A stretch of 64,000 nt of DNA from a virus. Below the pieces are notes generated by a model that was given only the letters and a program-made list of their open reading frames with translations, made no database searches and had not been told where the DNA came from. The number at the start of each line of letters is the position of its first letter. The stretch's first letter is position 1. Where the stretch lies: positions 1 to 64,000 of IMG/VR virus record IMGVR_UViG_3300028197_000982; one strand, 5' to 3'. Positions 42,777 through 51,221 of this stretch are shown piece by piece. The position numbers were made by a program, and so were the translations under genes.

Positions 42777-45743
42777 ATGGCAATCACCATACAAGATTTA
42801 CTTTCTTCAGATACAGTTTCACAGGCAGTTGATAAAATTAATTTTAATTTTGATCAATTATTACTGAATGGTGGAGGGCCTGTTGGACCACTTGGACCAG
42901 CCGGACCAGCCGGGCCAATAGGTGGTAGAGGAGAAAGAGGAACAGAATGGTACGAAGGTACTGATCTCCCAACCGTAACCCCACCAACAGCAACACCATT
43001 AAAGGCAGATTATTATCTGCAATCAAATGGAGATGTTTGGGAATACAGTGGATTAACTTGGGGTAATACTGGAATTAATCTAACTGGACCACAAGGACCA
43101 ACAGGAGCATCAATAGGGTGGTCTCAGTTTGGTAATAGTCCTAACCCAGGCTCTGCTGGTACTGATAATTATGATCTTACTGCAAAAAATCTTTCTTACC
43201 CAGCATTAATACCTAGCGGCTCTAATACGGTTAGTACAAACAACCAAGGTGTCCCTGCAACAGCATTCGGTATAGCAGGACCTAATGACAATGACTATCC
43301 TGGTGTACCGTTAACTTCAGCATTTCAGTTATCAACAACAATGGCAGGTCAATTAGACTCATCAAAAGTAACTATGCTAGTTCATCAAAAAGATACTGGC
43401 GTTAGAGCTATGTCATTTATGGGTGGTGGTGCTATTGCTGGAGAAAACTTTGAACAGAATGATTTAACAAACCTATCTACTATATTTTTAAGTAAAGATG
43501 ATAGATTAAATATTGCTATACCTAAAGCACCTGTGTTAGGTTCTACTGCAGATGAAAGAATTGGTTTTAGTATTGATGCAGGCTTTAGAGGTCAATCATT
43601 TAGGGCAGGTAATGGATTTACATTTACAACAGGTACTAAAAGTAATACTTCTTTTCCAGGTGATACATCTGATGTATCCTATATTTTAAACTCATTAACA
43701 GGAGCCGGTGAAAATGCTAAGTTTAATGTTAAAACAATAGGAACTGCTGGTTCTAACGATTTTACTATTGGAGAATTTCCATCTACTTCACCTTCACCAA
43801 GTAATGTGTATACTGGTGGAATGGTTTCTTTAACTAATAGATTTGGAGTTTACGCAGGTTCTCAAATAACTTTGGAAACTGCAGCATCTGGTGAGATTAC
43901 ATTAGTAGGCGTGAACAATACCTTAACTGTATCTGATACTTTTATAAATTTATCAGCGTCTGGAAATTCACCAATAAATATTACCTCTGTTTCTGGAAAT
44001 ATTACATGCGATGCAAATTCTGGTGAATTTAGAGGATATAGTGATGTAAAGGCAGAGCTTAAGTCAGGTACTAATCAAATTGCAGCAGAAGGCCCTGGTG
44101 GTGATATTAAACTTAGCGCACAAGAAGCTAATTCTGATATAACTTTAACAGCAGCACAAGGTATCGGAGGGCAAATAAGACTACTATCCGCAGATTCAAT
44201 TAGATTAAATGGATCAGGTGCAACGGACCCTTATATTGTTTTAGATTATACGAACTCTAACACAAATCATAGATTTATTCAGTATAAAGGTAGACAAGCA
44301 TGGGGTGATGCCGGTGTAGGATTTACTGGTACAATACCAGAGGATCAGTGGATTTATTTTGCTCCACCAGTAAATACTAATGAAACTATTCAACGATTTG
44401 GTAATGGTAATGGAGGACAACCTAACGGTACAATGTGGCAAGTTTATAATGGTGGTGCTGCTAGTGGAGAAAGTATTGCAATAGGTAGGCCTGATTATCC
44501 AACTGGGAATTCATCCAATTATGCCGGTATATTTGTTAATAGTGATGATAATGTACCACAACAAGTGGACAACGGTACTACTTCGGGCGGTGCAGCATCT
44601 TCAGATTATAATTCAGCTGAACAGTTTAGAGTAGATAAACAGAAAACTAAAATAAGTAATAAATTAATTTGGGGTGGACAAAATGGAATTGATACTAATT
44701 ATTATGATCCTTATCTAACCTTCGCGCCAAATCCAGATATAACTTGTTTTACACCTTACTATAGACTTGTTGTTGGTAGGTTTACACCAGTTACTACATC
44801 AAATATATCTGCACTACCAGCTTCACCTATCATATATAATTTAACCTTTAATCTTCAATTTAACACCGCTCTTGAGACTGTTGGACAAAGAGTATTAGTT
44901 GAAGTAGTAAATGTACCTAGTAAATTTGTGCTTACTACAGGTTCATGTTTTATTGCAGGTACTAGTATTAGTTTAGGTAATGGTGATTATAAAAATATTG
45001 AAGATGTTAGCCAAGGTGAAACGGTTATAACCTATAATGAAACTACAGGATTAAATGAAACTGGTATAGTAGGATCAATCACAGAGCACCAAGCCTCTTC
45101 TGTTATTAAGTTATTATTTGTAGATGGAACTAGTATTACTACAACACCAGAACACCCATTCTTTATAGAAGGTCAATGGGTTAAGGCTGGTGAATTACAT
45201 GTTGGAAATAATACTCATAAACTTGACGGTAGTAAATTAGCAATATCTGAAATTGAATTAATAGAAGAACCTCATACAGTATATAACTTATTAGATGTAG
45301 GCAATAACCATAACTTCTATGCAAATGAAACATTAGTACATAATAAAGGTGGTGGGACTCCACAATCAACAGTAAGACAGAGATATGGGAATATAACACT
45401 GAAGTATTGCCCATGGGGGGTTAATGGTACCGGAACTGCTGGATCGGGATTCTTTTCGACTGTAACTGCTGGTATAGTAAGTGCGTCAGAGGTTACAGCA
45501 AGTAGTAGTGGAGGTGGTTATGACGTGGTTGGAACTTGTAAGATATTTGAATTTGTATATGTTGGTCAATCAAATACATTTTATAATTCTAATGCTACTG
45601 ATACTGGAAATGAAGCTAAAATAGTAACGTCAGGTTGGCGATTCATAGGAGCCACTGATTCTGCCTTTTTCACGGCGGGTGTTGTACCAGATTTGAATAT
45701 GACATTTAATAGTCTTACTACAGGCGGGAGTGAAGGCGGTTAA
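42777..45743 (+). CDS. Fibre protein with collagen-like segment and intein-like Hint domain
   Basis: 988 residues. N-terminal attachment-like segment (1-30), collagen-type run G-P-V-G-P-L-G-P-A-G-P-A-G at ~35-50 and again G-P-Q-G-P-T-G near 107, then a long repetitive beta region typical of fibres (SGEITLVGVNNTLTV, S-P-I-N-I-T-S-V-S-G-N-I-T). Residues 724-856 are a Hint domain (separate entry). The C-terminal 132 residues (K857-G988) form a strand-rich, Gly/Ser-rich tip. Without Hint activity the domain would simply interrupt a beta domain; with activity the fibre is cut or spliced during maturation. Confidence 0.8.
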   Translation: MAITIQDLLSSDTVSQAVDKINFNFDQLLLNGGGPVGPLGPAGPAGPIGGRGERGTEWYEGTDLPTVTPPTATPLKADYYLQSNGDVWEYSGLTWGNTGINLTGPQGPTGASIGWSQFGNSPNPGSAGTDNYDLTAKNLSYPALIPSGSNTVSTNNQGVPATAFGIAGPNDNDYPGVPLTSAFQLSTTMAGQLDSSKVTMLVHQKDTGVRAMSFMGGGAIAGENFEQNDLTNLSTIFLSKDDRLNIAIPKAPVLGSTADERIGFSIDAGFRGQSFRAGNGFTFTTGTKSNTSFPGDTSDVSYILNSLTGAGENAKFNVKTIGTAGSNDFTIGEFPSTSPSPSNVYTGGMVSLTNRFGVYAGSQITLETAASGEITLVGVNNTLTVSDTFINLSASGNSPINITSVSGNITCDANSGEFRGYSDVKAELKSGTNQIAAEGPGGDIKLSAQEANSDITLTAAQGIGGQIRLLSADSIRLNGSGATDPYIVLDYTNSNTNHRFIQYKGRQAWGDAGVGFTGTIPEDQWIYFAPPVNTNETIQRFGNGNGGQPNGTMWQVYNGGAASGESIAIGRPDYPTGNSSNYAGIFVNSDDNVPQQVDNGTTSGGAASSDYNSAEQFRVDKQKTKISNKLIWGGQNGIDTNYYDPYLTFAPNPDITCFTPYYRLVVGRFTPVTTSNISALPASPIIYNLTFNLQFNTALETVGQRVLVEVVNVPSKFVLTTGSCFIAGTSISLGNGDYKNIEDVSQGETVITYNETTGLNETGIVGSITEHQASSVIKLLFVDGTSITTTPEHPFFIEGQWVKAGELHVGNNTHKLDGSKLAISEIELIEEPHTVYNLLDVGNNHNFYANETLVHNKGGGTPQSTVRQRYGNITLKYCPWGVNGTGTAGSGFFSTVTAGIVSASEVTASSSGGGYDVVGTCKIFEFVYVGQSNTFYNSNATDTGNEAKIVTSGWRFIGATDSAFFTAGVVPDLNMTFNSLTTGGSEGG
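44946..45344 (+). other. Hint (intein-like/BIL) domain inside the fibre protein
   Basis: 133 codons, Cys724 to Asn856. Block A: C-F-I-A-G-T-S-I, with the nucleophilic cysteine directly after Gly-Ser. Block B: S-I-T-T-T-P-E-H-P-F-F, carrying the T-x-x-H motif that drives the N-S acyl shift. Block F/G: H-T-V-Y-N-L-L-D-V, then H-N-F-Y-A-N and V-H-N, with the penultimate His and terminal Asn for cyclisation. The next residue is Lys857 rather than Cys, Ser or Thr, as in bacterial intein-like (BIL) domains, so cleavage is more likely than classical splicing. No homing-endonuclease insertion. Confidence 0.88.
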
Positions 45744-45766
45744 TTAAATAATTAAATAAAAGTAAA

Positions 45767-46009
45767 ATGAATAAAAAAGAAAGAAAAGAATTATCTGTAT
45801 TTATAGACAGATATAAAGAAATTGAAACTTCTATAGAACTTATGCAGAAAAGTATTTTAAGTTTAGCAGAAAAAAGAGATGAGCTATTTGAAGAATTAGA
45901 TACTATGAAAAATAAAGAAAAAAAATTCATGGATGGTCTAATAAAAAAATATGGAGAGAGTAACGTAACACCTTATAAACTAAAAGAGATATACGAAGAA
46001 GGATTATGA
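45767..46009 (+). CDS. Small coiled-coil protein
   Basis: 80 residues, lysine- and glutamate-rich, with an almost continuous amphipathic helix (VFIDRYKEIETSIELMQKS, LAEKRDELFEELDTMKNKEKK) and a short basic tail. No family recognised. Its stop overlaps the next start (ATGA); the next protein is a membrane-anchored spanin-like protein, so the two may act together at lysis or in assembly. Confidence 0.5.
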   Translation: MNKKERKELSVFIDRYKEIETSIELMQKSILSLAEKRDELFEELDTMKNKEKKFMDGLIKKYGESNVTPYKLKEIYEEGL

Positions 46010-46776
46010 TCATTTTAAAAAACATAATAGGAATATTAACTGATCCTAAAAACACGAGAATGTTTTTATTAGGTAGTATTGTAGTGTTATGTATTTTGCT
46101 ATTAAGACAATGTCAAGCAACAGGCGAAGCTAAAGGCGAAGCAAATAGAATAGATAATAATTGGAAAGCCTCATTAGATACAATAGAAAATTATATTGAT
46201 AAAAATGGTAATGCAGCTGCAGAGATAAGAGCATTAAATTTATCATTGGAGGAAATTGAAGATGAATTAGAATATGAAAAAGGGAAGCCACCATTAACAG
46301 TAATAAAAACAGAAACAGTTATTAAAGAAGTTATAGTAGAAGTTCCTGTTACTATTGTTGATACTATAATAGGTAATTTTAATTCAGCCTTAACACTATC
46401 AGACACTGCGTCATGGGGTAAAAGTTTTAGAAAAGTAGGTGTTTTTGTACCTTATGAAATTGATGGTACTTATATAGATTTTGGAGGAGCTACTATTGAC
46501 TTAAATCAAAATATATTTTTATCTGCTTCCTTAACAAGAGATAATAAAACAAAAGAATTATTTGTAAATCTTTCAACTGATTATCCTGGTACTACATTTA
46601 ATAGTGCTGAAGGTATATTAATTGATCAAAGAAGCAAAGCGTTTAAAGATTTGCAATATCAAAATAGAAAAACATTAGGCCTTGGATTACAACTAGGTGT
46701 AGGATTAAGCGGTAATGGTGTTTCACCATACGTAGGAATAGGCTTGAACTATACACCAAAGTTTTTACAATGGTAA
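46006..46776 (+). CDS. Inner-membrane-anchored protein with C-terminal beta-strands (spanin-like candidate)
   Basis: 256 residues. One transmembrane segment (about 19-37, F-L-L-G-S-I-V-V-L-C-I-L-L-L) is followed by a charged coiled coil (60-95) and a valine/isoleucine-rich linker (VIKTETVIKEVIVEVPVTIVD). The C-terminal 70 residues form amphipathic strands ending G-V-S-P-Y-V-G-I-G-L-N-Y-T-P, like outer-membrane barrel strands. The layout spans the periplasm from inner to outer membrane, as spanins do. It is coupled to the upstream coiled-coil gene. I have no family match; the spanin reading is inference. Confidence 0.5.
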   Translation: MIILKNIIGILTDPKNTRMFLLGSIVVLCILLLRQCQATGEAKGEANRIDNNWKASLDTIENYIDKNGNAAAEIRALNLSLEEIEDELEYEKGKPPLTVIKTETVIKEVIVEVPVTIVDTIIGNFNSALTLSDTASWGKSFRKVGVFVPYEIDGTYIDFGGATIDLNQNIFLSASLTRDNKTKELFVNLSTDYPGTTFNSAEGILIDQRSKAFKDLQYQNRKTLGLGLQLGVGLSGNGVSPYVGIGLNYTPKFLQW

Positions 46777-46789
46777 ATAAATAAAAAGA

Positions 46790-48169
46790 ATGGAATCATC
46801 TAAATTCATACAATTATCCGATGGGATTTTACTAGAGTATATTTATACTAGTCAGTCTAACCCAACGGAATTTAATACAGGTAATTATCCTATTGAGATA
46901 ATGAAGGATGGTCATACTGGTGGAAGTTACTTTTTTAATACTGAAAGTGTTTCAGTGGAGATGGGTAATTATCGTGATATATCAGTAGCTGCAATTAATA
47001 AAAACAAAACACAGTATGCGTATTTGGATACGGATATTGGCGTACCCTATAATGATTTTGATCCAGAATTAACTGATAGTGTAAATTTATTACAATCATT
47101 TAACCCACAGCAAAATATTGCATATGATAAAATAAGAGTTCATTTTGTTGCAGGATTTACATTTACAGGATATGATGGTATAATATTTGAAACATTAGTT
47201 CCTAGAAGAGATGGAGTAGAGCTTAATCTATCATCAATCAATTTTCTAAAAACCGATACACCTGTTTTTAATCCTGATCCTGTATTAATAAATGATAAGC
47301 TATATGCAACATATATAGAATGGAGAGTCCCTTCATTATTTTATATGAATAATTCTTTTAATACAGCAGACCCAAATGGAATAGGATATAGGTTAACTGA
47401 AGGACAAGGATTCTTAAGCACACCTACAATAACATTTAAAGCTACAGGTATATATGAGACAATAGTAGACAATGGTTATAGTTATTATAATGTAGAAGAA
47501 ATAAATGCAAATACTTTTGCGAGCAGGGATATCTATGATGAACTATATGCAGAAGTTAAGGAGTCGGATGGTGGCGATTATTTTGAATTAAGCGGACAAG
47601 TAACAGGATCTACCTTTGCTAATTTTATCGCGCAGTTAAATTCATCAGGTGGTGACTATGTAGTATTTCATGAAATAAATGTAAGTGAACAAATTAATAC
47701 TACGTTTGTAAAAACTAGTACTCAGGTATTTACACAAACTACTAATTTTGATAATCCTATACTATTTAGACCAATTATTTTAAATAGCGCAATCGCAGCT
47801 TCATTTTCAATTAACTATATGTTAAGACTTTATAACCGAGCTGATAATACACAAATAGTAAAGATTGCAAAACTAACTTCATTTGATGTTAATAAGTATG
47901 GTAGAAGATTAATGAAAATAAATTTAGGAGTTGTACCAACCGTTGCTAATGTATATAACCAAATAGCAGCAGATGACGGTAAAAATATAATTGTTAGCAA
48001 AGGTGTTAGTACATCAAAACCTGGAGAAACTTCTGATCAAATAGTAGAGCAATTGGTAGTAAAAACTAAATATGTTACTTCATTTAGAGATAGAATAAAT
48101 ATAAAAGCTGCAATTTCACCAGCTAAAATACAAACAATAACAGAAGAAGATGGCAGCACAACAGAATAA
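46790..48169 (+). CDS. Virion structural protein
   Basis: 459 residues with no signal peptide. Strand-rich throughout, with recurring aromatic and Asp/Asn turns (Y-P-I-E-I-M-K-D-G-H-T-G-G-S-Y-F, D-K-I-R-V-H-F-V-A-G-F-T-F-T-G-Y). The C-terminal section shifts to K/T-rich strands (VVKTKYVTSFRDRINIKAAIS). It overlaps the next gene by 20 bases. Position just before the tail-tube-like gene suggests a tail component. No T4 equivalent recognised. Confidence 0.55.
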   Translation: MESSKFIQLSDGILLEYIYTSQSNPTEFNTGNYPIEIMKDGHTGGSYFFNTESVSVEMGNYRDISVAAINKNKTQYAYLDTDIGVPYNDFDPELTDSVNLLQSFNPQQNIAYDKIRVHFVAGFTFTGYDGIIFETLVPRRDGVELNLSSINFLKTDTPVFNPDPVLINDKLYATYIEWRVPSLFYMNNSFNTADPNGIGYRLTEGQGFLSTPTITFKATGIYETIVDNGYSYYNVEEINANTFASRDIYDELYAEVKESDGGDYFELSGQVTGSTFANFIAQLNSSGGDYVVFHEINVSEQINTTFVKTSTQVFTQTTNFDNPILFRPIILNSAIAASFSINYMLRLYNRADNTQIVKIAKLTSFDVNKYGRRLMKINLGVVPTVANVYNQIAADDGKNIIVSKGVSTSKPGETSDQIVEQLVVKTKYVTSFRDRINIKAAISPAKIQTITEEDGSTTE

Positions 48170-49166
48170 ATCAAAAAGTATATCTAAAGCAAATCTTACT
48201 AAGCCGGCTATAACAACTAAACCGGTTGGAGTACAGAGCAATATAGCTGTTACTAAAAAAGAGAGGGAATATTTTAAAAAATTTACTTCATTAAATCCTA
48301 CGGCCGAACCTTTACCACAAGGAGAAGGTACTATAAGAATATCTCCCTTTGATGATTATATTATTTTTACTCTATTTGATGAGACAGGTGAAAATGGTGA
48401 TTTAGCAGATACACCAATTGATTTAAGTAATGTAGGAACTCTTACTTTGGTGTTCGTAGGTGAAAATGATGAAATAAGAGTACCTAATTGGACACAGGTA
48501 AGTGAAGTAGATCTTTCACAAGGTCAGGTTTTATTTAGAATAAGTAAAGAAGATTCTAAAAAGATCTTAGCATTAGATAATCAGAATTTTTATGTTTCTA
48601 CTAGAATGGAAGATGAAAATGGTATTAGTGATGAAAGCGTACTGTACACGGGAACGTTTTTAACTTTACAAGATGAGGCTGAGCAAACAATGACTGCTAA
48701 GTTTAATGAACAAGCATTAATATATTCTCAAGAGTTAGCTAAATTACAAGCCGAGATAAAAAGATTAAATAAAGAGTTGGCTAATATGATATCTTTAGAT
48801 GAAGAACAGATAGCATTAATTGCAAGATTAGAATCATCAAATTTAGAATTAACTAACCAAGTAGCAACTTTATCAGAACAGTTAGGAAGTACTGAATCTG
48901 AATTAGCATTAAAGACTGCTCAGTTGGTCGCAAAACGAGCGGAAGAACTAAAAAGAAAGCGAGCACAAATACAAGCAATACAGAAAAAGAATACCAAGGC
49001 TAGAACAAAGGGAAAACTAAAACGCTATTATAAACAAGCAGCTGGTACTTTACAACAGTATAATACACAACCTGCTCCTCTTGCTGATTTCAATAATGAT
49101 GGGGTAATTAACATAATAGATCGTCAAATTGGAGAGATGATAAGAGACAACAACAATAGGAGATAA
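48150..49166 (+). CDS. Coiled-coil virion protein ending in a dockerin-like calcium motif
   Basis: 338 residues. A basic, flexible N-terminus (residues 1-45), a beta domain (~50-175, with G-T-I-R-I-S-P-F-D-D-Y-I-I-F-T-L-F and L-T-L-V-F-V-G-E-N-D), a long coiled coil (~180-275; L-A-K-L-Q-A-E-I-K-R-L-N-K-E-L, L-E-L-T-N-Q-V-A-T-L-S-E-Q-L) and a K/R-rich helix. The last 29 residues contain D-F-N-N-D-G-V-I-N-I-I-D-R, an exact D-x-N-x-D-G-x-I-N-x-x-D calcium-loop pattern as in type I dockerin or EF-hand repeats. Only one repeat is present, whereas dockerins have two. A trimeric fibre with a metal-binding C-terminus is plausible. Confidence 0.6.
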   Translation: MAAQQNKSKSISKANLTKPAITTKPVGVQSNIAVTKKEREYFKKFTSLNPTAEPLPQGEGTIRISPFDDYIIFTLFDETGENGDLADTPIDLSNVGTLTLVFVGENDEIRVPNWTQVSEVDLSQGQVLFRISKEDSKKILALDNQNFYVSTRMEDENGISDESVLYTGTFLTLQDEAEQTMTAKFNEQALIYSQELAKLQAEIKRLNKELANMISLDEEQIALIARLESSNLELTNQVATLSEQLGSTESELALKTAQLVAKRAEELKRKRAQIQAIQKKNTKARTKGKLKRYYKQAAGTLQQYNTQPAPLADFNNDGVINIIDRQIGEMIRDNNNRR

Positions 49167-49183
49167 TTTAAGTTTTATAAGAT

Positions 49184-49738
49184 ATGATATTAAGTGCAAG
49201 AAATAACCAATTTAAATTTGAATTCCCTAGAAATTTTATACCTAAGGAAATTTCAAATAAATATAAACCATATTTAAATAGAATGCCAGGTTCAATGATT
49301 AAAGAACCTATCGACTATTTTAATTATGGTATACAGTCAATGAATCTACCAGGTCCTAGTTTTGATCCTGTATCACAAAATGATTTTCCAGGTAATACTA
49401 GAAGGTTTAGAACAAGTTTGCCTAAACAAGAATTATTTGATAAAGAACTAACAATAACAATGCAAGCCTTTGATGGTTGGGTAAATTATTGGATGGCTAT
49501 TGAGGTATTTGATTATTATTATGAGCAGAGTGGAAAAAATCCATTCGTACCTGAAGGTATAGGTTTACAGATGATTGATGGTGATGGAAATATTTTTGTT
49601 ACATGTCAATTAAAAGATATGATTATGACAGGTGTTAGTGCACTAGATTTAAACTTCTCAAGTAACACAATAGAATTCCAGACTTTTGAAATTAATTTTA
49701 CTTATAACATTTTAGAAACTGTAGTTAATCTTGTCTAA
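49184..49738 (+). CDS. Tail-tube-fold protein (gp19-like)
   Basis: 184 residues. N-terminal N-Q-F-K-F-E-F-P, a loop Y-F-N-Y-G-I-Q-S-M-N-L-P-G-P, then L-T-I-T-M-Q-A-F-D-G-W-V-N-Y-W and two closing strands (V-T-C-Q-L-K-D, then F-Q-T-F-E-I-N-F-T-Y). The strand order and F-E-I-N-F-T-Y closing strand fit the tail-tube family (T4 gp19 and its cap relatives gp48/gp54). gp19 is 163 residues in T4. A paralogue such as a tube cap is also possible. The stop overlaps a promoter-like element for the next gene. Confidence 0.55.
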   Translation: MILSARNNQFKFEFPRNFIPKEISNKYKPYLNRMPGSMIKEPIDYFNYGIQSMNLPGPSFDPVSQNDFPGNTRRFRTSLPKQELFDKELTITMQAFDGWVNYWMAIEVFDYYYEQSGKNPFVPEGIGLQMIDGDGNIFVTCQLKDMIMTGVSALDLNFSSNTIEFQTFEINFTYNILETVVNLV

Positions 49739-49745
49739 TATATAA
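49736..49745 (+). promoter_or_regulatory. Putative late promoter element
   Basis: TAATATATAA overlaps the stop of the upstream gene and begins exactly 26 bases before ATG 49762. Confidence 0.5.
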
Positions 49746-49761
49746 ACAAATAGAAAGAGCA

Positions 49762-50118
49762 ATGAAAACATTTAAAGATTACCTTAACGAGGATCATAAT
49801 GAATCTATAGATATACAAAGTTTATTGAATGAATCTTATGATTTAACAGAAGAACAAGAAACCGCAATAGATAATGCAGTTGATAGAATTATGGAAGAAC
49901 ATAATAACGGAAAAGATTTAGAAGTTATTATGGAAGAAATAATTAATGAAGGTATTTTAGGATCTGTTTTAGGTGGTCTTACTGGTTTTGCTTTAGGTAA
50001 ATCCGTAGGAAAGGCTATTGCAAAAGTACTAGGTATTCAAAAAGGAGCCTTATATGATTTATTAACCAGTCGATTAATTGGTGCTGCATTAGGAGCAGTG
50101 TTAGGTAAAAGACTTTAA
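49762..50118 (+). CDS. Leader-tagged glycine-zipper protein (candidate injected membrane peptide)
   Basis: 118 residues. The first ten, M-K-T-F-K-D-Y-L-N-E, align position for position with the T4 IPIII capsid-targeting sequence (M-K-T-Y-Q-E-F-I-A-E). An acidic spacer with two more protease-like sites follows: L-L-N-E24|S and I-I-N-E63|G. Residues 64-118 are a glycine-zipper region (G-S-V-L-G-G-L-T-G-F-A-L-G-K, then I-G-A-A-L-G-A-V-L-G-K-R-L). Processing after Glu63 would release a 55-residue cationic, membrane-active-looking peptide inside the head. Such peptides could assist genome entry. Packaging and processing are inferred from the pattern. Confidence 0.6.
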   Translation: MKTFKDYLNEDHNESIDIQSLLNESYDLTEEQETAIDNAVDRIMEEHNNGKDLEVIMEEIINEGILGSVLGGLTGFALGKSVGKAIAKVLGIQKGALYDLLTSRLIGAALGAVLGKRL

Positions 50119-50128
50119 TTCAATATAA

Positions 50129-50794
50129 TTGATTTACACAGGTATAGATTTTTCTCTTAATAGTCCAGGTACATGTACACAGGACCATAAAGGTAAATAC
50201 ACGTTTATTACATTCTTTAATTACGGTAATAGAATATGGGATGAAGAAGGTAGAAAGATACCTAAGTCATTTTCGGTTCATAAAGAATTAATGGACAATA
50301 AAACAATATTAGGGTTTCCTTATTATAGACAAGTAAAGGATAAGGACTTTTTACTTAGGGAAAGAGAAAAACTCACAGATGGCCAAAACATAGCCGACTT
50401 AATTTCAAATATTTTAATAACATTATATGGAACCGATGAGCATAAGATTGCATTAGAAGGATTTTCTTATGGATCAAAAGGAAACTCATTCATAGATATT
50501 GTTCAGTATAATACATTTTTAAGAAATGAAATAGTTAATGCATGGGGTGTAGAAAATATTTCAATTTATCAACCGTCACATGTTAAGAAATTGGCAGGTA
50601 AAGGTAATGCAAATAAACATTATATGGTAAAGGCGTTCCAAGACGATGTTTTTAACGATAAAGATTTAAGGAAAACAGATTTATGGAAATGGACTCAAGG
50701 TAAAGACTTTACAGAAAAGATTCCTAAACCGATAGATGACTTAGTAGATGCGTACTTTATATTAAATGCGAATAAAGAAAAAGGGTGGTCATAG
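50129..50794 (+). CDS. RuvC/RNase H-fold nuclease-like protein, TTG start
   Basis: 221 residues from TTG 50129; the protein begins M-I-Y-T-G-I-D-F-S-L-N-S-P-G, the first acidic strand of RNase H/RuvC folds, so a later start would remove it. Other core elements: K-I-A-L-E-G-F-S-Y-G-S-K-G-N-S (second acidic strand), I-S-I-Y-Q-P-S-H-V-K-K, then I-D-D-L-V-D-A-Y-F-I-L at the C-terminus with the last catalytic acids. This is the D...E...D-D arrangement of RuvC-like resolvases. A Holliday-junction or flap nuclease for recombination or packaging is a reasonable reading; T4 itself uses the unrelated gp49. Substrate unproven. Confidence 0.65.
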   Translation: MIYTGIDFSLNSPGTCTQDHKGKYTFITFFNYGNRIWDEEGRKIPKSFSVHKELMDNKTILGFPYYRQVKDKDFLLREREKLTDGQNIADLISNILITLYGTDEHKIALEGFSYGSKGNSFIDIVQYNTFLRNEIVNAWGVENISIYQPSHVKKLAGKGNANKHYMVKAFQDDVFNDKDLRKTDLWKWTQGKDFTEKIPKPIDDLVDAYFILNANKEKGWS

Positions 50795-50908
50795 AAATAC
50801 TTTATACATTAAAACCACTAAATACTTTAAGTCTAGTAATTACATACTTCTCTTTCATTAATTTAGTATATTTTATATATAGAGTTTAGAAATTAGTTTC
50901 AGATAATT

Positions 50909-51175
50909 ATGATAAAAGCAATAAAAAATAGAATATTTATTAAAAAAGATGAACTACCTGAGAAAATAGGTAACATTTATGTACCAAAAACCGAAGGGCA
51001 GTATGCTCCTCCTTACTCAGGAACTATCATTTCCGTTGGTGGTGACATAGAAGATACTGATTATAAAGTAGGCTCCCGAGTACTATTTCATGATTTAGCA
51101 GGAACTGAGTTTAAGTATAATGATGATACTATATTCAGTATTAGAGAAAATGATGTAACTGCTATTTTACAATAA
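50909..51175 (+). CDS. GroES-like co-chaperonin (gp31 analogue)
   Basis: 88 residues, near the 97 of GroES. Characteristic elements: N-terminal I-K-A-I-K-N-R-I-F-I-K strand, the mobile-loop region (L-P-E-K-I-G-N-I-Y-V-P), then P-P-Y-S-G-T-I-I-S-V-G-G, Y-K-V-G-S-R-V-L-F, and the closing F-K-Y-N-D-D-T-I-F-S-I-R-E-N-D-V-T-A-I-L. It is recognisably GroES by sequence, unlike T4 gp31, which is highly divergent. It would cap host GroEL, presumably to fold the major capsid protein. The 114-base gap upstream (50795-50908) has no gene but contains T/A-rich promoter-like sequence (TTATATATAG). Confidence 0.85.
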   Translation: MIKAIKNRIFIKKDELPEKIGNIYVPKTEGQYAPPYSGTIISVGGDIEDTDYKVGSRVLFHDLAGTEFKYNDDTIFSIRENDVTAILQ

Positions 51176-51211
51176 AAAAGTTTTATTTAGTCTGAAACTA
51201 AATAGAGATAT

Positions 51212-51221
51212 GAATATATAA
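51212..51221 (+). promoter_or_regulatory. Putative promoter of the gp32-primase operon
   Basis: GAATATATAA, 160 bases before ATG 51372, giving gp32 an unusually long leader compared with other genes here. Confidence 0.5.
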
